Below, piece after piece: positions 17,967-24,205 of a stretch of DNA of 27,354 nucleotides. Position 1 is the stretch's first letter. Each line of letters begins with the position of its first letter. The position numbers were made by a program, and so were the translations under genes. The DNA is from an uncultured Arcobacter sp. (GTDB lineage: Bacteria > Campylobacterota > Campylobacteria > Campylobacterales > Arcobacteraceae). The stretch spans positions 1-27,354 of the forward strand of contig CAJXII010000005.1 of NCBI GenBank assembly GCA_913054415.1, written 5' to 3'. A model generated the notes under the pieces. That model was not told the DNA's origin. It saw only the letters and a list, made by a program, of their open reading frames with translations, and ran no database searches.

Positions 17967-18688
17967 TAAAAAATCTTACTAAGATATAGACCATTTGAAG
18001 GAGCAACTGTCCAAGAAAGTTGCTCCTTTTTTAATAGTTGATTTTTAAGATCACTAATTGTTAGTTTTTGATCTGATATTTTTAATAAAAACGAAACAAT
18101 CATCCTTATTTGACTTCTTAGATATGAGTTAGCACAAAACTTTAAAACATATATATCTTTATAGCTATATAGTTTAATATCAAATATCTCTCTAATAGTA
18201 GATTTAGGTTCACTTCCTTTTTTACTAAAATATTCAAAATCATATACTCCAATTAGATGTGGTAAAGCTAATTTTATAGCTTCTATATCAAGATTTGGAT
18301 GATAATATAGATATTTATCATTAAATACAGTAGTTGGATGTTTTGATAAAAGATATCTATATTCTCTTTTTTTAGCACTAAATCTAGCATGAAAATCATC
18401 AGTAGTTTTGTGTATATATCTTATATATATCGCATTTGGTAATAGTTGATTAAGTTTTGATTTGAGTTTAGATAGATCTTGCCAATAATGAGGAATCTTA
18501 ATACTCGCTACTTGTCTGGTAGCATGGACATTTTTATCTGTTCTACCACTTAGATTTAATTTCTGATCTATATTTAAAATCTTAAAACACTCTTGTAATT
18601 TATCTTGAACAGTATTTTTAGTTTTTTGTGTAGCACTACCTTGAAACATACTTCCATCATAAGCTAAGATTAGTTTGATATTTTGCAT
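17963..18688 (-). CDS. truA: tRNA pseudouridine(38-40) synthase
   Basis: This enzyme converts uridines 38-40 of the tRNA anticodon stem to pseudouridine. The 241-residue product has the TruA catalytic motif [11 protein letters not shown] with nucleophile D51, the N-terminal L-A-Y-D-G-S-x-F-x-G, and the downstream blocks [14 protein letters not shown] and [15 protein letters not shown]. It is the last gene of the minus-strand block and starts (ATG) one base after the lptF/G stop. Its 3' end overlaps the nuoN stop and encodes the nuo terminator hairpin as the residues [13 protein letters not shown]. The length is slightly short but normal for the phylum. Confidence 0.95.
   Translation of the reverse strand: MQNIKLILAYDGSMFQGSATQKTKNTVQDKLQECFKILNIDQKLNLSGRTDKNVHATRQVASIKIPHYWQDLSKLKSKLNQLLPNAIYIRYIHKTTDDFHARFSAKKREYRYLLSKHPTTVFNDKYLYYHPNLDIEAIKLALPHLIGVYDFEYFSKKGSEPKSTIREIFDIKLYSYKDIYVLKFCANSYLRSQIRMIVSFLLKISDQKLTISDLKNQLLKKEQLSWTVAPSNGLYLSKIFY
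17967..17982. repeat. Left arm of a 16-bp inverted repeat flanking truA
   Basis: TAAAAAATCTTACTAA recurs as its exact reverse complement at 18690-18705, so the pair brackets truA almost exactly. This arm covers the last truA codons. Read on the minus strand it also forms a small self-hairpin (ATCTT/AAGAT) followed by a U-run, so it may help end minus-strand transcription. Confidence 0.5.
17998..18032 (+). terminator. Intrinsic terminator of the nuo operon, inside truA
   Basis: AAGGAGCAACT (17998-18008) pairs perfectly with AGTTGCTCCTT (18018-18028) around a 9-nt loop, and the plus strand continues into a six-T run (18027-18032). It is a textbook rho-independent terminator 31 bp after the nuoN stop. 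It lies within truA codons on the other strand, so the DNA serves two purposes. On the minus strand no U-tract follows the stem, so it should not stop truA transcription. Confidence 0.85.
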
Positions 18689-18689
18689 T

Positions 18690-18705
18690 TTAGTAAGATT
18701 TTTTA
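18690..18705. repeat. Right arm of the 16-bp inverted repeat flanking truA
   Basis: This is the reverse complement of 17967-17982. It covers the stop codon and last codons of the LptF/LptG-family gene, immediately before the truA start at 18688. Confidence 0.5.
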
Positions 18706-19712
18706 GTGGTAATATGATATATGATATAAGATAAGATCAACCAAAATATAGTCCAACTATACAACACAGCATTGGGATACAAAGCAGATAGTTTATTTGC
18801 AAAAGCAACATAAACAATCAATATGATTGAACCATACATAGTAGTTCTATCTTTATCATATCGTGGATTAAAATAACCAATAATCACTATATACAATAGT
18901 GATAACAATGGAAACAATGATATAAGTATATAAAAGCTAAAAGCTTTACTTTTAGATAGATTTTGTTTTCTATCATCCCAATAGTTAATATAATCGTTTA
19001 AAGTGATAATATTTTTAGGTTGAATAATTTTGTGATTTAATAACATATTTTTAAAATCAATTTGTTGTATATTTTGTGTAGATATTGTAAAATTCTTACC
19101 ATTGTTTAGTTTTAAACTAAGATAATTATTAAGATGTTTAAGTTTGGCAGTAGTAGCAGAGATAAGATAATCTTTTGAGTTTGCTAATTGTAGCAAAGTT
19201 ATATTCTCATAAGTTTTATCGTGTTGTTTATCAACATATAAAAGCCAATCACCAAACTGTTGTCCATACTCACTAGGTTTAATATTAAATTGTGCTTCTT
19301 GTTTTTTGATATTTAAAAAATTATCTTTTAGGTATGTTGCTTTTGGGATTAGTCCAAGTGATATAATAAGTAATCCTATAGTTAAAACTAAAGTAGTAGG
19401 GATAAAAAGTCTTAGAAGTTTTAAAGGATTTAATCCAAAGCTAGTAATTACAATAGTTTCATATTCGCTAGATAGTTTTGATATACTTAAAATACTACCT
19501 ACAAAATATGATATTGGTAGTGTATAAAATAAAATCGTAGGTATTGAGTATGAATATAGTTGCAATAATTCCAAAAAATTCATCTGAATAATAGATGTAA
19601 GCGAAGCTAGTTTTACTAAAAATATAATCGAAGTGATAGTATATAGTGTGATAAAAATAGGAAAGAATGTTGATGAAAATATCAAAAATATATATTTATC
19701 TAAAAGTTTCAA
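18690..19712 (-). CDS. LptF/LptG-family lipopolysaccharide export permease
   Basis: This is the inner-membrane permease half of the Lpt ABC transporter, which extracts lipopolysaccharide for transport to the outer membrane. The 340-residue product has the family layout. Two N-terminal helices contain the conserved T-I-L-F-Y-T-L-P-I-S-Y-F-V-G turn near residue 55-70 and S-K-L-S-S-E-Y-E-x-x-x-x-x-S-F-G (the coupling region that meets LptB). A third helix follows, then a large periplasmic beta-rich domain (about 125-250) and three C-terminal helices. Whether it is LptF or LptG is not decidable here. The start is TTG at 19712, backed by AGGAT six bases upstream, which overlaps the preceding stop. 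Confidence 0.8.
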   Translation of the reverse strand: MKLLDKYIFLIFSSTFFPIFITLYTITSIIFLVKLASLTSIIQMNFLELLQLYSYSIPTILFYTLPISYFVGSILSISKLSSEYETIVITSFGLNPLKLLRLFIPTTLVLTIGLLIISLGLIPKATYLKDNFLNIKKQEAQFNIKPSEYGQQFGDWLLYVDKQHDKTYENITLLQLANSKDYLISATTAKLKHLNNYLSLKLNNGKNFTISTQNIQQIDFKNMLLNHKIIQPKNIITLNDYINYWDDRKQNLSKSKAFSFYILISLFPLLSLLYIVIIGYFNPRYDKDRTTMYGSIILIVYVAFANKLSALYPNAVLYSWTIFWLILSYIIYHITTKKSY

Positions 19713-19715
19713 ATC

Positions 19716-20474
19716 TTATCCTATTGAGTTTATTATATTGGTTTGAAATACAAATGTTATAAATAATCCAAATGATAAATAGGGAATAAACGGTGTTTGT
19801 ATCTCTTTTTTTATAAAATGATTTATTAGTGATGGTATTATAGCAAAAATAGCTGATAAAAATATAGCAACAAGTGCTAATTTTACTCCTAAGATTGCTC
19901 CAATAGTTGCTATGATTGGAATATCGCCTTCCCCTAGTGCCTTTTGCTCTTTGAGTTCATCGTTATTAGTAAGTTTTGATTTGATATTTTGGATATAAAA
20001 TGTAAGGATAAATTCTAATATCGCAAAACCACCAGCAAAAATCAACATAGCTTGAAAGTGCATATTGGATAGATTAAATACTAAAATCAATACAATAAGT
20101 AGAAGATAATCAGGCACCTCTTTATATTTACAATCTATAAATGATAAGATAATAAGTGTATAGAAGATTGCTAATATGATAAAATACTCTTTACAAATAC
20201 CTAGTTTAAGATATAACAATAAGCTAATAGTTGCAGTAAGTAACTCTACAATAGGATAAATAATAGAGATTTTTTCTTTACAATTTGAACATCTACCTTT
20301 TAAAAATATATAAGAAAATAGTGGAATATTTTCATACCATTTTATAGTATAGTTACACTTAGGGCATATCGATCTTTTAGGATTTATCAACGAAACACCC
20401 AAAGGTAGCCTATATATAAGCATATTTAAAAAACTTCCAAATATAAGTCCAAAAAGAAAAACTAAAATCTCCAA
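19716..20474 (-). CDS. Type 4 prepilin peptidase (A24 family, PilD-like)
   Basis: This is a membrane aspartic protease that cleaves, and often N-methylates, type IV pilin-like leader peptides. The 252-residue product begins with F-G-S-F-L-N-x-x-I-Y-R, the usual first helix. A cytoplasmic domain with two CxxC pairs (C37/C40 and C62/C65, probable zinc site) follows. The catalytic aspartates are D114 in F-I-D-C-K-Y-K-E-V-P-D and D184 in G-E-G-D. About seven hydrophobic segments are visible. It starts with TTG at 20474, directly abutting the uppS stop, with GGTGG upstream. No later ATG would keep helix 1. It probably serves type II secretion or pili encoded elsewhere. Confidence 0.9.
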   Translation of the reverse strand: MEILVFLFGLIFGSFLNMLIYRLPLGVSLINPKRSICPKCNYTIKWYENIPLFSYIFLKGRCSNCKEKISIIYPIVELLTATISLLLYLKLGICKEYFIILAIFYTLIILSFIDCKYKEVPDYLLLIVLILVFNLSNMHFQAMLIFAGGFAILEFILTFYIQNIKSKLTNNDELKEQKALGEGDIPIIATIGAILGVKLALVAIFLSAIFAIIPSLINHFIKKEIQTPFIPYLSFGLFITFVFQTNIINSIG

Positions 20475-21161
20475 CTATATACCACCAAATCTTCTTTCTC
20501 TTTTGTTAAAATCATCTATAATATCATCTAATTCATTTGAGTTAAATTCAGGCCAATAAGTTTGTGTAAAAAACATCTCAGCATAAGCTATTTGCCAAAG
20601 TAGATAGTTTGATACTCTTACCTCTCCACTTGTGCGAATTAACAGATCTACATCTGGAATATTTGCAGTATCAAGATGATTATTTATATTCTCCTGCGAT
20701 ATTTCAAGACCCTTAGTAACTAACTTTTGGACAGCTCTTGTTATCTCATCTCTTGAGCCATAATTTAGAGCTAATATTTGTGTAAGTCCTGAACAATGAG
20801 ATGTTTTTTGTTCTGTATCTTTTATAGTTTGTTGAAGTTTTGAAGAGAATTTTGATATATCTCCTATAGCTTTGAATTGGACATTGTTTTTTAGATAAAC
20901 TTCAAGTTCATTTTTTAGCCAATTATCAAGCAGTTTCATCAAAAATTGAACTTCTAGTTTTGGTCTGCTCCAATTCTCTGTAGAAAAAGCATAAAGTGTA
21001 AGATATTTTATACCAATATTGCTACAATGAGTTGTGATCTCTCTTACAATCTGTGCACCTTTTTCATGCCCTGCTGTTCGTTTTAATCCTCGCTCTTTTG
21101 CCCATCGGCCATTGCCATCCATTATAATAGCTATATGTTTAGGTAGATTTGTATTATTCAT
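20475..21161 (-). CDS. uppS: Undecaprenyl diphosphate synthase (cis-prenyltransferase)
   Basis: This enzyme adds isopentenyl units to farnesyl diphosphate to make the C55 carrier lipid used for peptidoglycan and surface polysaccharides. The 228-residue product has the signature H-I-A-I-I-M-D-G-N-G-R-W-A with catalytic D15, followed by R-G-x-x-R-x-x-G-H. The C-terminal R-T-S-G-E-V-R-V-S-N-Y-L-L-W-Q-x-A-Y-A-E block contributes substrate phosphate and magnesium binding. ATG at 21161 is chosen over the in-frame TTG at 21164 one codon earlier. It overlaps the end of coaBC by 8 nt, so expression is probably coupled. Confidence 0.96.
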   Translation of the reverse strand: MNNTNLPKHIAIIMDGNGRWAKERGLKRTAGHEKGAQIVREITTHCSNIGIKYLTLYAFSTENWSRPKLEVQFLMKLLDNWLKNELEVYLKNNVQFKAIGDISKFSSKLQQTIKDTEQKTSHCSGLTQILALNYGSRDEITRAVQKLVTKGLEISQENINNHLDTANIPDVDLLIRTSGEVRVSNYLLWQIAYAEMFFTQTYWPEFNSNELDDIIDDFNKRERRFGGI

Positions 21162-22422
21162 CAAAACTCTTTTTTATATTTTTAATCAATTCTAAACTAA
21201 CACTTAGTTTATCACCGCTTATTTTTATATTTTCATCTTTTGTTAAAAACTCTATATTATTATTATTGCTTCCAAAATTTAGATCATCATCTAATATATT
21301 TAAACAAACCCCATCAATATTTTTATTTTGAATCATATTTAGGGCATTTTGTTTTGCACTATTTTTATCAAATTCAGCCTTGAAGCCTATTGTATAGATA
21401 CCATCTTTATCTATTGAGTTTAAAATATCGATATTTTGTTTTAGCTCCAAACTCCAACTAGAGCCTATGTCATCTTTTTTGAGTTTGCCACTTTGTGGAT
21501 ATTTTGGGATATAATCAGATACTGCTGCTACACCAAAGAAAAAAGGTTTTTTCTGAATTAGTTTAACTTCAGATTTATCCATAAGTGTTGCATTGGTAAG
21601 TTTCCCTTTTTTTGCTACTCTTATACAATCTTGCACATACTCAAACATCTCTTGAGTGCTTTGGGTTTTGATAGTGTGAATATTGCTAATTGTAGAGATT
21701 TCAGATTTATCACTTAAAACTAAACATACATCAGCACCTTTGTAGTAAAGTGCTTTAGCAAGAGAGATTGCCATTTTGCCACTACTAAAATTACTAATAT
21801 ATCGAACATCATCAATTTTTTCAATAGTTCCACCACCATTTAGAACTACTTTTCTATCTATCCAATAATCATCTTTTAGTAGCTCTTGGACTGTTTTATG
21901 AAAAACATCTTCAATATCTGCCATAGCACCATTGCCTACATCTCCACAAGCTAACTCTTTAGATATTGGATCTATGGTAGTAAAATTACAAAGCTTTAAC
22001 ATCTTTAGATTTGCTTGAGTTAGTGGATTTTGTATCATATTAGTATTAGCAGCTGGGCAAAGTAGTTTTACTCTAGGATATGCTAGTGCAGTTTGAAGTA
22101 ATAAATTATCAGCAATACCATTTGCTAGTTTATTGATAGTATTTGCTGTAGCTGGAGCTATGATAAATATATCTGCCCATTTGCCTATATCTATGTGGTT
22201 GTTAATCGTTGCTTTGCTCCAATCTTCATTTTCTTCTATTAAAACTTTGTTTTGTGATATTGTTTCAAATGTAAGTGGTGTGATAAATTTTGTGGCAGAT
22301 GGACTCATCACTACTTTTATATTTGCACCTGCTTTTATATATAGTCTTATAAGTTCTAAAGTTTTATATATAGCAATACTTGCTGTTATTCCTACTAAAA
22401 TATTTTTATTTTTTAAAAGCAT
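21154..22422 (-). CDS. coaBC: Phosphopantothenoylcysteine decarboxylase / phosphopantothenate-cysteine ligase
   Basis: This bifunctional coenzyme A biosynthesis protein has 422 residues. The N-terminal flavoprotein half (CoaC, about 5-180) shows G-I-T-A-S-I-A-I-Y-K, the active-site histidine H76 in N-H-I-D-I-G-K-W-A-D, P-A-T-A-N-T-I-N-K and the catalytic cysteine C159 in A-C-G-D-V-G-N-G-A-M. The substrate-clamp PxMN motif reads P-A-A-N here. The C-terminal CoaB half (about 188-end) begins with V-V-L-N-G-G-G-T-I-E-K-I-D-D-V-R and has N-x-S-S-G-K-M. AAGGAAA precedes the ATG. Only 11 bp separate it from the ORF6N gene. The overlapping GGTATAAAAGG could be both stop-proximal sequence and a weak -10. 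Confidence 0.96.
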   Translation of the reverse strand: MLLKNKNILVGITASIAIYKTLELIRLYIKAGANIKVVMSPSATKFITPLTFETISQNKVLIEENEDWSKATINNHIDIGKWADIFIIAPATANTINKLANGIADNLLLQTALAYPRVKLLCPAANTNMIQNPLTQANLKMLKLCNFTTIDPISKELACGDVGNGAMADIEDVFHKTVQELLKDDYWIDRKVVLNGGGTIEKIDDVRYISNFSSGKMAISLAKALYYKGADVCLVLSDKSEISTISNIHTIKTQSTQEMFEYVQDCIRVAKKGKLTNATLMDKSEVKLIQKKPFFFGVAAVSDYIPKYPQSGKLKKDDIGSSWSLELKQNIDILNSIDKDGIYTIGFKAEFDKNSAKQNALNMIQNKNIDGVCLNILDDDLNFGSNNNNIEFLTKDENIKISGDKLSVSLELIKNIKKSFDE

Positions 22423-22433
22423 TATTTTTCCTT

Positions 22434-23288
22434 TTATACCAATATCTTTATATCTAGTTTACTAAAAGCAAACACTTTCTTACCTAAATCTTTCAAACTA
22501 GCTCCTATGTGATAAGTTTGATTATCAATTAATAAAAATCTATCGTGGTATTGATTTGAAGTTTTTATTTTAAGATTATTATACTGAGAATTGTATTTAT
22601 TTATGTCTAATTTCAATTGCTTAGATATATTTTTTGTAATAATTATAAAGTTTAATTTTGGATATTTGCTAAATAGAGTTAATACACTATCATCAATATA
22701 ATTATCTATTAACACTACTTCTTTATTTGCAGCTTTTAATAAACTATTTATAAACTCATAAGCTTCCCAAATCTGTCCATCATAAAATATGCCTTGGGTT
22801 GGAATTTCATTTTTACTAATAATATTAAATATTTTATTTATTTTTTCATTTGCAGTTAATTCAAATCCAATTTGCCTTTTTTCTATAATTTCTAATCTAT
22901 CAAAAATAGTTGCATTATTTATCAAAAAGTTTTTCATTTTTGTAAAAGTTCTCATAATAGATAGTGTAACTTCTGTTGCAACTTTGCTTTTTAATACAGT
23001 TGCAAGCATATAAACACCTTGTTCTGTAAAAACTTTTGGTAAATACTTTCTTCTGTTTAAGCTTTCTTTAAAGGTCGCATTTTGCGACCTCAAGTTTTCA
23101 AACTCTTCATTAGTTAATTTAAACATCAAGTCATTAGGGAATTTATCAGAATTTCTTTTAACAGCTTCATTTATTCTTTTTGTTTCTACTTGATAAAGTT
23201 TTGCTAAATCACTATCAAGCATAACTTGCATATCTCTTATTGTAAAAATCAAAGCTTGTAAATTTTCATCTTTTATTATCTTGTTCAT
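22434..23288 (-). CDS. ORF6N-domain protein with PLD-like C-terminal module
   Basis: This 284-residue protein has two parts. Residues about 10-120 match the ORF6N domain known from phage and plasmid genes, with I-F-T-I-R-D-M-Q-V-M-L-D-S-D-L-A-K-L-Y, V-K-R-N-x-x-K-F-P-x-D-L-M-F and F-T-E-Q-G-V-Y-M-L-A-T-V-L-K. These domains are thought to bind DNA. A helical linker (120-160) leads to a tail (164-284) almost identical to that of its neighbour, containing Y-H-D-R-F-L-L-I-D and H-I-G-A-S-L-K-D-L-G-K-K, a degenerate phospholipase-D-like motif (H-x-R-x4-D, then G-x-S). Its ATG overlaps the RhuM-like stop (ATGA). The specific function is unknown. A role in mobile-element control or defence is a guess. 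Confidence 0.85.
   Translation of the reverse strand: MNKIIKDENLQALIFTIRDMQVMLDSDLAKLYQVETKRINEAVKRNSDKFPNDLMFKLTNEEFENLRSQNATFKESLNRRKYLPKVFTEQGVYMLATVLKSKVATEVTLSIMRTFTKMKNFLINNATIFDRLEIIEKRQIGFELTANEKINKIFNIISKNEIPTQGIFYDGQIWEAYEFINSLLKAANKEVVLIDNYIDDSVLTLFSKYPKLNFIIITKNISKQLKLDINKYNSQYNNLKIKTSNQYHDRFLLIDNQTYHIGASLKDLGKKVFAFSKLDIKILV
22441..22800. repeat. Direct repeat copy 1 (PLD-like module of the ORF6N gene)
   Basis: It aligns without gaps to 23292-23651 at a constant offset of 851 bp, with seven mismatches by eye in 360 bp. Six of these cluster in the first 44 bp, and 22485-22796 (312 bp) is perfectly identical. The distribution points to recent duplication or gene conversion rather than purifying selection alone. 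Confidence 0.95.
23072..23090. repeat. Perfect inverted repeat inside the ORF6N gene
   Basis: AGGTCGCA-TTT-TGCGACCT has 8-bp arms and a 3-bp spacer, and is GC-rich against an AT-rich background. It encodes L-R-S-Q-N-A-T-F. Its GTCGCA/TGCGAC half-sites recur in the palindrome of the neighbouring RhuM-like gene (23893-23919). Confidence 0.8.
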
Positions 23289-24121
23289 CTTAATATCTCT
23301 ATATCTAATTTACTAAAAGCAAATATTTTCTTGCTTAAATCTTTCAAACTAGCTCCTATGTGATAAGTTTGATTATCAATTAATAAAAATCTATCGTGGT
23401 ATTGATTTGAAGTTTTTATTTTAAGATTATTATACTGAGAATTGTATTTATTTATGTCTAATTTCAATTGCTTAGATATATTTTTTGTAATAATTATAAA
23501 GTTTAATTTTGGATATTTGCTAAATAGAGTTAATACACTATCATCAATATAATTATCTATTAACACTACTTCTTTATTTGCAGCTTTTAATAAACTATTT
23601 ATAAACTCATAAGCTTCCCAAATCTGTCCATCATAAAATATGCCTTGAGTTATATTTAAACTATCATTTTGTATATGAGTTTTTATATGTTGAACATCTT
23701 TTTCTAAATTTAAAAGTCTTTGTTGAGTTATTTTTTCACGATTTATCGTATAACCATTAAAAATATACTCTTTTAAAACTGAAGTTGCCCACTGACGAAA
23801 TTTGACACCTTTTTGTGATTTCACTCTATAACCAACAGAAATAATTACATCTAGATTATAATATTCTGTTTGATAAATTTTACCATCATAGGCAGTTGTC
23901 GCAAAATTTGCGACAACTGTATATTTATCTAATTCATCCTCTTTAAAAATATTATTTATATGTTTTCCTATAGTTTTTATATCTCTATCAAAAAGTTCTG
24001 ATAGTTGATGTCTATTTAACCATACTGTTTTGTTTTCTATAGATACTTTAAGTTCTATCTCTCCATCTTGGAAAACTATATTTTGATTTTGCAAATTATT
24101 GTCTTTTGTTATTGTGTCCAT
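23285..24121 (-). CDS. RhuM-family protein with PLD-like C-terminal module
   Basis: The first about 130 residues of this 278-residue protein match the RhuM family (named from a Salmonella pathogenicity-island gene). Examples are V-W-L-N-R-H-Q-L-S-E-L-F-D-R-D, I-G-K-H-I-N-N-I-F-K-E-D-E-L, the V-V-A-N-F-A-T-T-A stretch, Y-Y-N-L-D-V-I-I-S-V-G-Y-R-V, and the F-R-Q-W-A block followed by L-K-E-Y-I-F-N-G-Y. The molecular role of RhuM is not established; the fold looks like a DNA-binding or restriction-associated head. The tail (about 158-278) is the same PLD-like module as in the downstream gene. The ATG at 24121 is preceded by AAGG. Coupled ATGA overlap with the ORF6N gene implies joint production. 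Confidence 0.85.
   Translation of the reverse strand: MDTITKDNNLQNQNIVFQDGEIELKVSIENKTVWLNRHQLSELFDRDIKTIGKHINNIFKEDELDKYTVVANFATTAYDGKIYQTEYYNLDVIISVGYRVKSQKGVKFRQWATSVLKEYIFNGYTINREKITQQRLLNLEKDVQHIKTHIQNDSLNITQGIFYDGQIWEAYEFINSLLKAANKEVVLIDNYIDDSVLTLFSKYPKLNFIIITKNISKQLKLDINKYNSQYNNLKIKTSNQYHDRFLLIDNQTYHIGASLKDLSKKIFAFSKLDIEILR
23292..23651. repeat. Direct repeat copy 2 (PLD-like module of the RhuM-like gene)
   Basis: This is the partner of 22441-22800. The two copies are in the same orientation and lie 491 bp apart, separated by the ORF6N head. Recombination between them would delete the ORF6N head and leave one RhuM-like gene with an intact tail. Confidence 0.95.
23893..23919. repeat. 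13-bp perfect inverted repeat inside the RhuM-like gene
   Basis: CAGTTGTCGCAAA and its exact reverse complement TTTGCGACAACTG are separated by a single A. The element lies in the coding region for T-V-V-A-N-F-A-T-T-A. Thirteen paired bases with a one-base spacer is far beyond what codon choice alone requires. Confidence 0.9.
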
Positions 24122-24138
24122 CTTTGCCTTATACCATA

Positions 24139-24144
24139 TTTATA
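24139..24144 (-). promoter_or_regulatory. Candidate -10 of the RhuM-like/ORF6N gene pair
   Basis: On the minus strand TATAAA lies 18 bp before the RhuM-like ATG, with AAGG (24127-24130) as ribosome site between them. It lies in the only gap (24122-24205) in front of this pair, just after a terminator-like hairpin of the AlbA_2 gene. The evidence is weak because the whole gap is AT-rich. Confidence 0.3.
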
Positions 24145-24169
24145 TTTTTCTTTTTTCTAGAAAATAAAC

Positions 24170-24204
24170 TTAAAAAAGAGAAAACCCCATAAATACGGTG
24201 TTTT
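24170..24204 (-). terminator. Possible terminator after the AlbA_2 gene
   Basis: On the minus strand AAAACACC (24204-24197) faces GGGGTTTT (24188-24181) across an 8-nt loop, with one A/G mismatch, and CTCTTTTTTAAG follows. It starts one base after the AlbA_2-gene stop codon. If active it would separate that gene from the RhuM-like/ORF6N pair, giving them their own promoter. Confidence 0.5.
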
Positions 24205-24205
24205 A

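Noticed and set aside
21154..22465. Plus-strand frames of 60-110 residues opposite coaBC and the other minus-strand genes
   Set aside because: They are antisense shadows of well-supported genes, with no motif or ribosome site.
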